Below, piece by piece: positions 29,639 through 38,835 of a stretch of DNA of 64,000 nt. The DNA is from Cryobacterium sp. CG_9.6 (GTDB taxonomy: Bacteria > Actinomycetota > Actinomycetes > Actinomycetales > Microbacteriaceae): contig NZ_JARXUZ010000001.1 in assembly GCF_029893365.1 (NCBI RefSeq), positions 1,550,001-1,614,000 on the forward strand, written 5' to 3'. The notes beneath the pieces are model-generated. The model was not told where the DNA came from, searched no databases, and worked only from the letters and a program-made list of their open reading frames with translations. The position numbers and the translations under genes were made by a program. The stretch's first letter is position 1, and every line of letters starts with the position of its first letter.

Positions 29639-30241
29639 ATGAACCACCTTGCTGTGTTTCGATTCGCTATGCCCAAGCCGGTGCGCATTTCTGGTCGTTC
29701 TTCGAGCATCACAAATTCTTTCGTGAATGGCATCATTCCGGTCGTGCCGCCGACTCTTGAGCAGATTGATGAAGCTCTGCGAATCCTTGGCATGGAGGAC
29801 ACGGTGGTTTGCGCGTACTGTGGCGATCCCGCATCAGAATGGGACCATCTGCGTCCCCTCGTCATAGGCAAGCAACCAACGGGTTACATCTCGGAGATTC
29901 ATAATCTTGTGCCAGCCTGCGGCAAATGCAATCAGAGCAAGGGCAATAAGCCATGGCGAACATGGATGTTCAGCTCGGCACGACTTTCACCTGAGTCCCG
30001 TGGTGTCGCCGGGCTAGAGCAGAGGGCGAACCGCCTCGCAGACTACGAAGATTGGGAGACACCTACCCTTATCGACTTTGCGTCTGTTGTCGGTGAGCGA
30101 CTGTGGGACGAACATTGGCGCAACCATGCGGCCATTCTTCAAGCTATGAGGGACGCCGAGACCACAGTCGAGTTGATTCGATTACGAGTCGCTGCGTCAC
30201 GTGCGGGTGAGCGAGCTCCCACGCTGTTTCCGGAGACGTGA
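29639..30241 (+). CDS. HNH endonuclease-like protein
   Basis: 200 aa. A compact zinc-finger HNH module is present at about 58-105: CAYCGDPASEWDHLRPLV, then EIHNLVPACGKCNQSKGNKPW, with two CxxC pairs and the DH...N...K residues of the beta-beta-alpha metal site. The ~95-residue C-terminal helical region is unassigned. Proteins of this layout are mostly uncharacterised and occur in phage and defence regions; target unknown. It is a single gene. Confidence 0.75.
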   Translation: MNHLAVFRFAMPKPVRISGRSSSITNSFVNGIIPVVPPTLEQIDEALRILGMEDTVVCAYCGDPASEWDHLRPLVIGKQPTGYISEIHNLVPACGKCNQSKGNKPWRTWMFSSARLSPESRGVAGLEQRANRLADYEDWETPTLIDFASVVGERLWDEHWRNHAAILQAMRDAETTVELIRLRVAASRAGERAPTLFPET

Positions 30242-30436
30242 TCCTTCGGAAGGGCCCCACAGCGGCCGATGATGCGCGTGGACGTCGAGTGTTTCAGATG
30301 CCCGCGCGCGGCCCAATTGGGCGTCGGACGTCTCTATTTTGTTCCGCTTCGAAGAACCCCATATATAGAGGTGAGACACGAAACGTGATGAAACGTCTTT
30401 CCGAGACGCTCGGGGCGGAGGCACCGAGCTCAGTGA

Positions 30437-32338
30437 CTAGACCCCGCTCAGCGCTTCCTCATCCGCCACAGCATTCTTCTGCACGGCGAACTGGGTGCGG
30501 TGCAATTCCTCGTACCGGCCACCCATAGCCAGCAGTTCTTCGTGCGTACCACGCTCCACGATCGAGCCATCCTCAACCACAAGGATTAGGTCCGCGCTGC
30601 GGATGGTGGAGAGGCGGTGTGCGATCACCATCGCCGTCCGTCCCTCGAGGGCCTCGCTGAGCGCCGCCTGCACGGCGGCCTCAGACGTCGAGTCCAGCGC
30701 CGCCGTCGCCTCGTCGAGGATGACGACACGCGGCTGGGCGAGCAGGAGCCTCGCGATGGTCATCCGCTGGCGCTCACCTCCGGACAGCCGGTAGCCACGC
30801 TCTCCTACCATGGTGTCCAGCTGGTCCGGCAGAGACCGGATGAGCGGCTCGAGCCGCGCACGGCGGACGGCGTCCCACACCTCATCGTCGGACGCCTCCG
30901 GCCTCGCGAGGCGCAGATTGGAGAGGATGGTCTCGTGGAACAGGTGGCCGTCCTGCGTCACCATGCCCAGGGAGTACCGCATGGAGGCAAAGGTGACGTC
31001 GCGAACATCCGTCCCGGCGAGGCGCACGGCACCGCTGTCGACGTCATACAGGCGCGAGAGGAGCTGCGCGATCGTGGACTTGCCGGCACCGGACGAACCA
31101 ACGAGGGCCACGGTCTGCCCCGGCTCGATCCTGAAGGACACGCCGTGCAGCACTTCCTCGCCGCCACGGGTATCGAGGGTGGCAACCTCCTCGAGAGAGG
31201 CGAGAGAGACCTTGTCTGCGGACGGGTAGGCGAAGCGGACGTTGTCGAACTCGACGGCCACGGGGCCCTCGGGGACGGCGATGGCGTCGGGCTTCTCCTT
31301 GATGAGCGGGTCGAGGTCCAGCACCTCGAAGACGCGCTCGAAGCTGACCACCGCGCTCATGATCTCCACCCGTGCGTTGGCGAGGCTGGTGAGCGGCGCG
31401 TAGAGGCGGGTGAGGAGGAGCGCCAGGGTGACCACGTCACCGGTGTTCAGTTGGCCGGCGAGTGCGAGGAAGCCGCCGAGGCCGTACACGAGCGCGAGGG
31501 CGAGAGCGGAGACGAGCATCAGGGCGGTGAAGAAGACGAACTGCAGCATCGCGGTTCGGACCCCGATGTCGCGGACACGGGCGGCGCGGACGCGGAACTC
31601 CTCGGCCTCCTCGTCGGGCCGGCCGAACAGCTTCACCAGGGTGGCGCCGGGCGCCGAGAAGCGCTCGGTCATCTGCGTGCTCATGGCGGAGTTGTGATCG
31701 GCGGCCTCGCGGCGCAGCGCGGCGAGGCGGCTGCCCATGCGGCGGGCGGGTACCAGGAAGATGGGGAGCATGATCACGGCGAGAACCGTCACGATCCAGG
31801 ACGTGCTGAGCATGACGATCAGGGTGAGGATCAGCGCCACGAGGTTCGTGACCACGCCGGACAGCGTGCCGCTGAAGGCCTGCTGAGCGCCGATCACATC
31901 GTTGTTGAGGCGGCTCACGAGGGCGCCCGTCCGTGTGCGGGTGAAGAAGGCGATCGGCATCTTCTGCACGTGGTTGAAGACGGCGGTGCGGAGGTCCAGG
32001 ATCACGCCTTCGCCGATCCGCGCCGAGTACCAGCGCGTCACGAGTGAGACGGCGGCATCGGCCACAGCCACGAGGGCGATGACGACGGCGATCCACACGA
32101 TTGTCGTGACCTCGCCCTGGGCAACGATAACGTCGACCACCTGGCCGGCGAGTACCGGTGTCGCGACCGCGAGGAAGGCTCCCACGATGGAGAGGGTGAT
32201 GAAGATCAGCAGTTTGGACCGGTAGGGGACCGCGAACGTCATGATTCGTCGAACGGATTCACCGGAGATGCCGTGCTTGCCGTCCCTGACGGTCGAGATT
32301 TTGTAGAGCGAGCTCCAGGCCGCGCCTTCCATGCTCAT
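30437..32338 (-). CDS. ABC transporter, fused permease and ATPase
   Basis: 633 aa from ATG 32338, preceded by AAAGGAA. Six transmembrane helices (about 30-310) are followed by a nucleotide-binding domain with Walker A VGSSGAGKSTIAQ, signature LSGGERQRMTIAR, Walker B VVILDEATAALDS and the H-loop IAHRLSTIRSADL. This is the exporter type that works as a homodimer or heterodimer (MsbA/LmrA-like). Substrate unknown. An in-frame extension to 32530 has no support. Convergent with the HNH gene. Confidence 0.93.
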   Translation of the reverse strand: MSMEGAAWSSLYKISTVRDGKHGISGESVRRIMTFAVPYRSKLLIFITLSIVGAFLAVATPVLAGQVVDVIVAQGEVTTIVWIAVVIALVAVADAAVSLVTRWYSARIGEGVILDLRTAVFNHVQKMPIAFFTRTRTGALVSRLNNDVIGAQQAFSGTLSGVVTNLVALILTLIVMLSTSWIVTVLAVIMLPIFLVPARRMGSRLAALRREAADHNSAMSTQMTERFSAPGATLVKLFGRPDEEAEEFRVRAARVRDIGVRTAMLQFVFFTALMLVSALALALVYGLGGFLALAGQLNTGDVVTLALLLTRLYAPLTSLANARVEIMSAVVSFERVFEVLDLDPLIKEKPDAIAVPEGPVAVEFDNVRFAYPSADKVSLASLEEVATLDTRGGEEVLHGVSFRIEPGQTVALVGSSGAGKSTIAQLLSRLYDVDSGAVRLAGTDVRDVTFASMRYSLGMVTQDGHLFHETILSNLRLARPEASDDEVWDAVRRARLEPLIRSLPDQLDTMVGERGYRLSGGERQRMTIARLLLAQPRVVILDEATAALDSTSEAAVQAALSEALEGRTAMVIAHRLSTIRSADLILVVEDGSIVERGTHEELLAMGGRYEELHRTQFAVQKNAVADEEALSGV

Positions 32339-32508
32339 GGTGGTTCCTTTCGTGGGTACCAGACCAAGTTTAGACGGCGCATTGCCCGAGCTCGGAGTCC
32401 TCCCCAGCGGCGGCGAGCCCGGTCTGGACGCGACCGGAACGTGCTCGACGCCAGCGTGCGCTCGGTAGTGTGAGCGGCCTGCTGCAGCTGGCTCTGCCAG
32501 ACCTGGCT

Positions 32509-33993
32509 CTATTGTTGTGACGTGTGCCATGGTGGGTCGGTGCTGGGGGTGTTGGCTCGGTGGCTTCTGGCGGGTCGCCAGGTTCGGGTGGGGTCAAAGA
32601 GCACGGGGCCTCGAACGTGGGGCCGGCCCTGCACCATTGTGATTTCCCAGCCGGCCGTGTCGATGGTGGCGTGGTGGAACCAGCAGAGCAGAACACCGTT
32701 CTCAATATTGGTGGGGCCGTCGAGTTTCCAGGGGATGACGTGGTGCACTTCGCACCAGGCTGGGGGGATTTGGCATCCGGGGATGACGCATCCGCCATCA
32801 CGGGAGGCGATGGAGCGTCGTTGTGCGGGGCTGAAGAAGCGTTCTTTTCCGCCGAGGTGGAGGATGTGCCCGTTGTCGCCGATGATGACCTGCTGGTAGC
32901 CGCCCGCGCAGAGCTTGTGTTGAACGGCGCGGAGGCTGATGGGGGCTTCGACGCCGTCGATCCAGCCGACGCCGCGACCGTTCTTCAGATCGCGGGCGTT
33001 CACGTGCACCATGACGGTGGGGGCTGCGCCGCCCATGCTCGGGGTCTGCGGGTCACGGGCGGTCTTGTCGAAGATTGCGCGGAGGATGTCGGCCCATTTC
33101 TCGCCGCCGGTGCGGTCATCGACGGCCTCCTCAGCGCCGGGGATGAGTTCCCCGGCGTCCATGCGGGCTTGATCGTTTGCAGAGGGAAAGGCGGGCGTGG
33201 CATGAGCGGACGTATAGGTGTTGAAGATGCCGGTCATCACGCCGAGCAGGTCGGGGGTGACACCACCCCGTAACGGGTGGAGTCCGTTGCGTAAGCGCCC
33301 GAACGTGAGGGTGCTTCTCGAGGACGTCGCCTCATCACCCGGTGCGGCGCCGTCGGGGTCTAGGACTGCTTCCCACTGGTGAGCCTGCTCCCGAATCAGA
33401 TCGGCGGGGAACGGGATGCCTGCTCCGGGCAGTCCGTCGGTTTCGGGCGTGATCGCCCCGGTGGCCGATGCCACGAGGGCGCGTTCGGCCCGGTCCACGT
33501 CATCGGGGGAGACACGGGAGCTCATCTGCTCCAGCACGTTCACGATGATTTCAGCCGCATCCACACCGAGGAGCCCGGACGACAGACCGTCGGCGACGGC
33601 CGGGTGACGCACGGGAACCTGCAGCCCCACCAACCCGCTCGTAGCAGCTGAGACCCCGGTAATGAGGCCGCCAAGGCGCATCCGCCGCTTCGCCTCATAG
33701 TGGGAGATGCGGGTGACGGCGGTGATGAGGTCGAATGCGCCGCGGCATCCGTTCTTCCACGCGAGGGATTCATGCCCCAAGCCTCGATCTGCCCTCACCC
33801 CCACATCAGTCGCCGAACCCACTCGGGCCCCATCAATCTGACGACCCAACGTCTCAATGGCGTCCATCACGCTCAGCGCGTCGGCGTCATCCAAGAGCCC
33901 GAACTGCATACCCGCGACAGCATCCGCCACGAGGCTTCGGGCCTGCCCCAACAGGGCGACCACCCCGGATCCGGACTTCATCGTCGTATACAT
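32509..33993 (-). CDS. DUF222/13E12-repeat HNH endonuclease-domain protein
   Basis: 494 aa. A long helical N-terminal DUF222 region (about 15-330) precedes an HNH domain at about 385-445: RDGGCVIPGCQIPPAWCEVH, then HVIPWKLDGPTNIENGVLLC and FHH. This multicopy actinobacterial family (the mycobacterial 13E12 repeats) is thought to be mobile or selfish, but its activity is not established. Start ATG 33993. The C terminus is Pro/Thr rich and ends 170 bp before the ABC gene start. Confidence 0.88.
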   Translation of the reverse strand: MYTTMKSGSGVVALLGQARSLVADAVAGMQFGLLDDADALSVMDAIETLGRQIDGARVGSATDVGVRADRGLGHESLAWKNGCRGAFDLITAVTRISHYEAKRRMRLGGLITGVSAATSGLVGLQVPVRHPAVADGLSSGLLGVDAAEIIVNVLEQMSSRVSPDDVDRAERALVASATGAITPETDGLPGAGIPFPADLIREQAHQWEAVLDPDGAAPGDEATSSRSTLTFGRLRNGLHPLRGGVTPDLLGVMTGIFNTYTSAHATPAFPSANDQARMDAGELIPGAEEAVDDRTGGEKWADILRAIFDKTARDPQTPSMGGAAPTVMVHVNARDLKNGRGVGWIDGVEAPISLRAVQHKLCAGGYQQVIIGDNGHILHLGGKERFFSPAQRRSIASRDGGCVIPGCQIPPAWCEVHHVIPWKLDGPTNIENGVLLCWFHHATIDTAGWEITMVQGRPHVRGPVLFDPTRTWRPARSHRANTPSTDPPWHTSQQ

Positions 33994-34201
33994 GACACCA
34001 TTTTACCCTGAATGGCACATAAAGACGAGGGTTGCTCACTTTAAAGTTAGTTACTTTGGTAGATGATTTTGCCCCCGCGCAAGCCGGCGACCAGCCCGCC
34101 CTCGCGCTCTGATCTTGCATTCAGTCTATTTCCGACCACTGACACGCCTCGCGGGGGTTCTATCGGCCGACACGTATGTCGGTCAGGGTATGTTGAGAAA
34201 C

Positions 34202-34420
34202 ATGATGAGTCGTATTGGACGCAGCACCCTGATCACCGTCGGCGTGATTGCACTCATTCTTGGTGGAACCTGGGTCGGGCAGGGTCTGAATCTGATCCCG
34301 GGAAGCTTCATGACGGGTAGCCAGATGTGGTTCTCCATCGGACTCATTGTCGTCATCATTGGCGTCATCCTGATTGTGGTCGGTCTGCGACGACCAGGGG
34401 AAAGCAGCACGAGCAAGTGA
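34202..34420 (+). CDS. Small two-helix membrane protein
   Basis: 72 aa (MMSRIGRSTLITVG...). Two hydrophobic helices (about 9-24 and 43-61) enclose a Gly/Asn loop (GQGLNLIPGSFMTGS). TATGTT at 34189-34194 could be a -10 giving a leaderless start at 34202; ATG 34190 is an alternative. The layout matches small DUF6458-like membrane proteins of Microbacteriaceae, though I cannot confirm this. Confidence 0.6.
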   Translation: MMSRIGRSTLITVGVIALILGGTWVGQGLNLIPGSFMTGSQMWFSIGLIVVIIGVILIVVGLRRPGESSTSK

Positions 34421-34472
34421 GACTTGCCTGAGGCCATAGCGTCTCAACGGTGGCGCGGTTACGACGTGATGT

Positions 34473-35075
34473 TTAGAGCTTTTCAAACGGATGGCTCGCC
34501 AGTTTGGCGGCAAGGCCTCCCGCTATGAGACGAGCCGCTGCGGTATCCGGCTTGCGGAGTGCCTGGTCGTGGACGCAGGTGCCAAAGTCGCGTGCGAGGT
34601 CGAGTCGGGGGTGCTTTGCGAGAACGTCGCGCAGGAATGGCTCGGGCAGGGCATCGGGACGAGCGCCCGAAATGTCGAGGCTGGTCGCGATCTCGAGCAG
34701 ATACGCCTCCAGATCTTGCACGGGGTCGACCGAGGGCCAGTTGTGGCGAACGATCACGTCGAGAGCCCGCGTCCGTCGGTGTCTATCCCAGCCTGCACCA
34801 GCGGTCACTGCCCAGGCAACGTGCCCACCAGAGTGCTCGTAGGAAAGACGGTCGTTATCGAACTCCTCGGAGAGACCCACATCGTGAAGAAGCGCGGACA
34901 CGCACAGCAGCTCCGCGTCGAACTGATCGCGGTTCTCCACGACTCCGAAAGCACAGGCCCACAGCCAGGAGCGGATGCTGTGATTCACGATGGCGCTCGT
35001 GCCATAGTTCGTGACGACCTCGAGTGCCCCGCGTACGGCAGGGGTGTCGGGAAAGGGGAAGTCCGAAATGCGCAT
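34473..35075 (-). CDS. HD-domain protein, cyanamide hydratase-like
   Basis: 200 aa from ATG 35075 (MRISDFPFPDTPA). It has the HD-domain metal residues in NHSIRSWLWA (about 31-40), SALLHDVGLSEEFD (HD at about 62-63) and YEHSGGHVAW. Proteins with this spacing are annotated as cyanamide hydratase-like phosphohydrolases; natural substrate unknown. It is divergent from the arsenic genes. Confidence 0.75.
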   Translation of the reverse strand: MRISDFPFPDTPAVRGALEVVTNYGTSAIVNHSIRSWLWACAFGVVENRDQFDAELLCVSALLHDVGLSEEFDNDRLSYEHSGGHVAWAVTAGAGWDRHRRTRALDVIVRHNWPSVDPVQDLEAYLLEIATSLDISGARPDALPEPFLRDVLAKHPRLDLARDFGTCVHDQALRKPDTAAARLIAGGLAAKLASHPFEKL

Positions 35076-35217
35076 ACGCGCATTATTCTCTGGGCACGTA
35101 CCTGTCACCAAATCACCGCTTCCGCGAGCATGGTCGAGGTCTTGGCCACGGACATCCGCTCTCCGAATTTCGACCTGCAGACAGTGCGTGTGCGCAGAGT
35201 TGTCGCCTGCTCTTGTA

Positions 35218-35247
35218 TTGACTTCCATCGATGCAGAGCACCATACT
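35218..35247 (+). promoter_or_regulatory. Promoter of the ars operon
   Basis: TTGACT (35218-35223) and CATACT (35242-35247) are 18 bp apart, 40-70 bp before arsD. The operator-like repeat at 35252-35269 overlaps the expected transcription start. Confidence 0.55.
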
Positions 35248-35251
35248 TAAA

Positions 35252-35269
35252 TATCGATAGAAATCAATA
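35252..35269 (+). promoter_or_regulatory. ArsR-type operator candidate
   Basis: TATCGAT-AGAA-ATCAATA, two 7-bp arms matching at six positions, directly downstream of the -10. Size and A/T content fit ArsR/SmtB-family sites. No arsR is encoded in the neighbourhood, so the regulator would have to act in trans. Confidence 0.45.
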
Positions 35270-35289
35270 CAGTGAGATGAGGAAACGAA

Positions 35290-35706
35290 ATGACGTCCAT
35301 TCGGATCTACGAACCGGCCCTGTGCTGCGAATCCGGGGTGTGTGGCCCCGACTCTGACGCGTCGCTCGTGACCGTCACTGCCGACGTGCGACGTCTGAAA
35401 GACCTTGGTGCCGACATCGAACGCCACAATCTGGCCACCGACCCGACGGCATTCACGGATGACGTGGGGGTGCGTGCCTTTATGCACACGGTCGGTTCCA
35501 AGGGCCTTCCTCTAACCGTGGTCGATGGCGTTACCGTCGCCACTGGCCGCTACCTGGACCGGGAGCAGCTGCTTGATTTTGCGGGTCTTGCAGCCAGTCT
35601 GCAGCCAGAATCAGGCCGAGTCGATCTGGGTCTGACCAGTGCAACGGCTGCGCCGGCTTCCGCGGACGCCAGCGGATGCTGTGGCGGCCCGGCAGGCTGC
35701 TGCTAA
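35290..35706 (+). CDS. arsD: Arsenite metallochaperone/repressor ArsD
   Basis: 138 aa, thioredoxin-like. ArsD hands As(III) to ArsA and weakly represses the operon. The vicinal pair at Cys12-Cys13 and Cys18 (ALCCESGVCG) are present, as is a second Cys cluster at the C terminus (GCCGGPAGCC). GAGGAAACGA precedes the ATG. It is followed 5 bp later by arsA, its known partner. Confidence 0.95.
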   Translation: MTSIRIYEPALCCESGVCGPDSDASLVTVTADVRRLKDLGADIERHNLATDPTAFTDDVGVRAFMHTVGSKGLPLTVVDGVTVATGRYLDREQLLDFAGLAASLQPESGRVDLGLTSATAAPASADASGCCGGPAGCC

Positions 35707-35711
35707 CGGTC

Positions 35712-37481
35712 ATGAAGTTTCTCGAGAACCCACCCCGCTTTCTGTTCTTCACGGGCAAAGGCGGGGTCGGCAAGACTTCCGTCGCGTGCGCCACCGCCCT
35801 CACGCTTGCCCAGGAGGGCAAGCGCGTCCTGTTGGTGAGTACCGACCCCGCGTCCAATGTGGGGCAGGTCTTCGGTGTCACGATTGGCAACACCGTAACG
35901 CCTATTCCCCTCGCTCCCGGCTTGTCTGCCCTCGAAATCGACCCCGAGCAGGCGGCCGCGGCTTACCGGGAGCGCATCATCGCACCGGTGCGTGACCTGC
36001 TGCCCGCTGAGGAGATTGCGGGCATTGTCGAGAGTCTTTCCGGCTCCTGCACGACGGAGATCGCGTCGTTCGACGAGTTCACGAGCCTGCTCGCCGATGA
36101 GACCGTTTTCGGTGCGTATGACCACATCGTCTTCGATACGGCCCCGACCGGGCACACTATTCGTCTGCTCCAGCTGCCCGGCTCATGGACGAGTTTTCTG
36201 GAGGCCGGCAAGGGGGACCCGTCCTGCCTCGGCCCGCTGTCTGGACTCGACAAGCACCGTTCGATGTACGCTGCCGCAGTGGATGCCCTGACCGACCAGA
36301 CTCGTACTCGACTGGTTCTCGTTGCCCGCGCTCAGGCATCCGCTCTTGCCGAGCTGGAACGTACGTATGGTGAGTTGAACCAGATCGGGATCACCAGTGG
36401 TTCCCTCGTGGTGAACGGGGTGCTGCCCGACATGGTCGGGGACGATGAGCTCACGATGGCCGTTCGCGCCCGTGAACGTGCTGTCCTCGACGCTCTGCCG
36501 GAGACGTTGTCGGTTTTGCCGCTCGATGAGCTGGAACTGAAGGCCTTCAACATGGTGGGTATCGGTGCCCTCGAATCGCTCTTCACCAGGAGTGTGAGTG
36601 CGCCGGATACGGGCCTCCCGGATGTGTCTGGCGATGATGACCTGGTTGATGCTCCACTGGCGGCGCTCGTGGACGAGCTCGAACTGGACGGTCACGGACT
36701 TGTGCTGTGCATGGGGAAGGGCGGTGTGGGAAAGACGACCGTCGCTGCTGCGATCGCCGTGGCGCTGGCCCGTCGCGGGCACGCCGTGCACTTGACCACG
36801 ACGGATCCCGCCGCGCATCTCACCGAGACTCTCCACGGCAGCGTTCCCGGTCTCGCGGTCTCGCGGATCGACCCGCTCGAAGCAGTTCAGGCGTACCGCG
36901 AACACGTCATGTCAACCAAGGGCAAGGCACTCGATGCGGATGGTAGGGCTGCCCTGGCCGAAGACCTGCTGTCGCCGTGCACGGAAGAAGTGGCGGTGTT
37001 TCAGCAGTTCTCCCGGATCGTGCACGAATCCCGCCGCACATTCGTCGTGGTCGACACGGCCCCGACCGGGCACACTCTGCTTCTTCTCGACGCGACCGGG
37101 TCGTATCACCGCGAGATGGCTCGGCAGATTGGCGATTCGCTGAACTTCACGACGCCACTGATGCGTCTGCAAGACCCGGCTCTCACCAAGGTCGTTCTGG
37201 TCACTCTCGCCGAGACGACACCGGTTCTTGAGGCCGAGGGCTTAGCGGATGACCTCAAGCGTGCGGGCATCTACCCGTGGGGCTGGGTCGTGAACGGATC
37301 TGTGGCCGCGGCTCGTCCAGAGTCTCCATTTCTGAAACAGCGCGCCGCGAGTGAGAGAGAACTCATTGATCGGGTTCGGTCGCGGTCCGGGCGGGTGGCG
37401 GTCGTGCCGTTATTTGCCCAGGAACCGATTGGAGTGGACCGGCTCGCGGGCCTGACGGCAGACACGCACCAATCCGCCTGA
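35712..37481 (+). CDS. arsA: Arsenical pump-driving ATPase ArsA
   Basis: 589 aa with two homologous halves, each with a P-loop (FTGKGGVGKTSVACA near 15; CMGKGGVGKTTVAAA near 330) and the DTAPTGHT signal-transduction motif (DTAPTGHTIRLLQLP and DTAPTGHTLLLLDAT). ArsA powers the ArsB efflux channel, but no arsB or acr3 lies in this operon, so the pump partner is missing or elsewhere. ATG 35712 fits family N termini (FLENPPRFLFFTGKGG); the open frame begins a little earlier. Confidence 0.95.
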   Translation: MKFLENPPRFLFFTGKGGVGKTSVACATALTLAQEGKRVLLVSTDPASNVGQVFGVTIGNTVTPIPLAPGLSALEIDPEQAAAAYRERIIAPVRDLLPAEEIAGIVESLSGSCTTEIASFDEFTSLLADETVFGAYDHIVFDTAPTGHTIRLLQLPGSWTSFLEAGKGDPSCLGPLSGLDKHRSMYAAAVDALTDQTRTRLVLVARAQASALAELERTYGELNQIGITSGSLVVNGVLPDMVGDDELTMAVRARERAVLDALPETLSVLPLDELELKAFNMVGIGALESLFTRSVSAPDTGLPDVSGDDDLVDAPLAALVDELELDGHGLVLCMGKGGVGKTTVAAAIAVALARRGHAVHLTTTDPAAHLTETLHGSVPGLAVSRIDPLEAVQAYREHVMSTKGKALDADGRAALAEDLLSPCTEEVAVFQQFSRIVHESRRTFVVVDTAPTGHTLLLLDATGSYHREMARQIGDSLNFTTPLMRLQDPALTKVVLVTLAETTPVLEAEGLADDLKRAGIYPWGWVVNGSVAAARPESPFLKQRAASERELIDRVRSRSGRVAVVPLFAQEPIGVDRLAGLTADTHQSA

Positions 37482-37491
37482 GGTATCCGTG

Positions 37492-37527
37492 GTCGATGAG
37501 CCTAGAGTCGCGTCTCCGCTCATCGAC
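37492..37527 (+). terminator. Hairpin after arsA
   Basis: GTCGATGAGC (37492-37501) pairs perfectly with GCTCATCGAC (37518-37527) over 16 nt. No T-run. It may attenuate read-through into the arsC genes. Confidence 0.5.
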
Positions 37528-37635
37528 ACGGCGAACAGATCGACGTGCTTGTGCAGGCGCTGTGAGCCGAATTCGACCGGGGTGTTGGCGCCTCTACATG
37601 AACGGGGTGTGAATTCCGGGTCCGATTGCCCGTCG

Positions 37636-37659
37636 AAGCATAGACGCTCACCTATGCTT
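37636..37659 (+). promoter_or_regulatory. Inverted repeat upstream of the deleted arsC
   Basis: AAGCATAG-N8-CTATGCTT, perfect 8-bp arms, ending 28 bp before the ATG at 37688. It could be a second ArsR-type operator or a hairpin. Sequence differs from the 35252 site. Confidence 0.45.
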
Positions 37660-37687
37660 TGAGGACGTCGAGATTAAGGAATTCGTC

Positions 37688-37834
37688 ATGTCCCTCAAGT
37701 CCACCGTCCTGTTCGTCTGCATTCACAACGCCGGCCGGGGGATCGATGACGTGCGTCCGATTCGCGACAATATCGAGGCTCGTGTTGAGGCGCTCCTCGC
37801 GGAGATCCTCCCCGCCGCCGTCGAAACGGTTTAG
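37688..37834 (+). pseudogene. arsC with an internal in-frame deletion
   Basis: A 48-codon frame begins like an arsenate reductase (STVLFVCIHNAGR, catalytic Cys included) and ends like one (GIDDVRPIRDNIEARVEALL), but the ~75 residues between are missing. The junction follows Arg17, at about 37738. The reading frame is kept and a ribosome site (AAGGA) precedes it, so a mini-protein may be made, but it cannot fold as ArsC. A complete arsC follows 4 bp later. Confidence 0.8.
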
Positions 37835-37837
37835 GTC

Positions 37838-38509
37838 ATGACAGATCTGAGTGCTCGTCGCAGCCTGTCCGGACTGGCCTATCCAGAGGAGTATCTCAAG
37901 CGTCTCGCCGAGGATCTGGCCCGCAAGTTCGCGGGAGTCTTCGGCAGCGAGACAGTCGAGCGCTACGTGCTCGAGTCCTACACCGCACTCCTCCGCACGG
38001 CGACGGTTAAGGCGCATCTGGCGACAAACACCATCCGCTTTGCTACAGACCGTCTGACGGCCCTGGCGCAGGCGAAAGGCGCGGTCGCTCGTCCCGTTCC
38101 GGAGGTGCTCTTTGTATGCGTCGAGAATGCGGGTCGCTCGCAGATGGCGGCCGTGCTGACCAGCGCGCTCTCGAATGGTGCCGTGCACGTGCGCTCGGCC
38201 GGCTCGTCGCCAGCGCATGAGTTGAATCCGGCTGCCGTGCACGTGATGACGGAACTTGGGCTCGACCTCAGCGAGGCCTTCCCGAAGCCACTCACCGATG
38301 ACGTGGTGCAAGCAGCAGATGTCGTCGTCACGATGGGCTGCGGGGACGCCTGCCCGATCTACCCGGGCAAGCGGTATCAGGACTGGAATCTCGCGGATCC
38401 CGCAGACCTGTCCCTCGACGACGTTCGCGCGGTCCGAGACCAGATCACGGCGCACGTGATCGAGATGCTGACCCTCCTCGGAGTCGAACCGACGGGCCTC
38501 AACGTCTGA
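37838..38509 (+). CDS. arsC: Arsenate reductase with N-terminal helical domain
   Basis: 223 aa. The N-terminal ~85 residues form a helical bundle (LAEDLARKFAGVFGSETVER) as in actinobacterial arsenate-mycothiol transferase-type proteins. The C-terminal part is a low-molecular-weight phosphatase fold with the P-loop VCVENAGRSQMAA (Cys near 93), and VVTMGCGDACPIYPGKRYQDWNL carrying further cysteines. It reduces arsenate to arsenite with mycothiol or thioredoxin. HN is changed to EN in the P-loop, which is tolerated in this group. It lies in the ars operon. Confidence 0.92.
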   Translation: MTDLSARRSLSGLAYPEEYLKRLAEDLARKFAGVFGSETVERYVLESYTALLRTATVKAHLATNTIRFATDRLTALAQAKGAVARPVPEVLFVCVENAGRSQMAAVLTSALSNGAVHVRSAGSSPAHELNPAAVHVMTELGLDLSEAFPKPLTDDVVQAADVVVTMGCGDACPIYPGKRYQDWNLADPADLSLDDVRAVRDQITAHVIEMLTLLGVEPTGLNV

Positions 38510-38655
38510 GCACCATCGAGAACGTCGTTGTCGTGGGTTCCGGTCCGGCCGGGATTACCGCGGCCATCGAGCTCGCCCGGGCGGGACTCGCGGCGCTCGT
38601 CCTCACGCGACCCGGCGCTGCTGACGTACCTCACCGCGGCATCCGCTTACGCTGA
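38506..38655 (+). pseudogene. Stub of a thioredoxin reductase (trxB-like)
   Basis: The frame after arsC reads ENVVVVGSGPAGITAAIELA then RAGLAALVLTRPG, the FAD-binding N terminus of thioredoxin reductase, then runs into unrelated sequence and stops at 38653. It begins CTGAGC overlapping the arsC stop, without a normal start codon. Thioredoxin reductases often end actinobacterial ars operons, so this is the remaining ~33 codons of such a gene. Confidence 0.75.
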
Positions 38656-38823
38656 CGGTATGGCCATACGACGGGCGGTTCTCGGTGATCAACACGTGGA
38701 TGCTGCGACCGCCGCACCCGCAGCTGCCTCACCATCGCTGCCCTGACCAACGGACTCACCCGCGCCGAAAGCAGCGAAGCGAAGCAGTACCCCACCGCCG
38801 ACACTGCCATTCGTCCCAGCTAA
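38654..38823 (+). pseudogene. Scrap of a 4-carboxymuconolactone decarboxylase-like gene
   Basis: DGMAIRRAVLGDQHVDAATA (38654-38713) matches the N terminus of PcaC-type decarboxylases. A following stretch in another frame (RSCLTIAALT, then ADTAIRPS near 38800-38820) resembles their core and C terminus. Most of the gene is missing. It lies directly before the CoA-transferase genes, which in the beta-ketoadipate pathway act after PcaC. Identification rests on short matches. Confidence 0.45.
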
Positions 38824-38835
38824 AGGATTTGCACC

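Noticed and set aside
30617..32047. 476-codon plus-strand frame over the ABC transporter
   Set aside because: Composition (Gly/Glu/His runs) is that of an antisense frame. The minus-strand ABC gene is clear.
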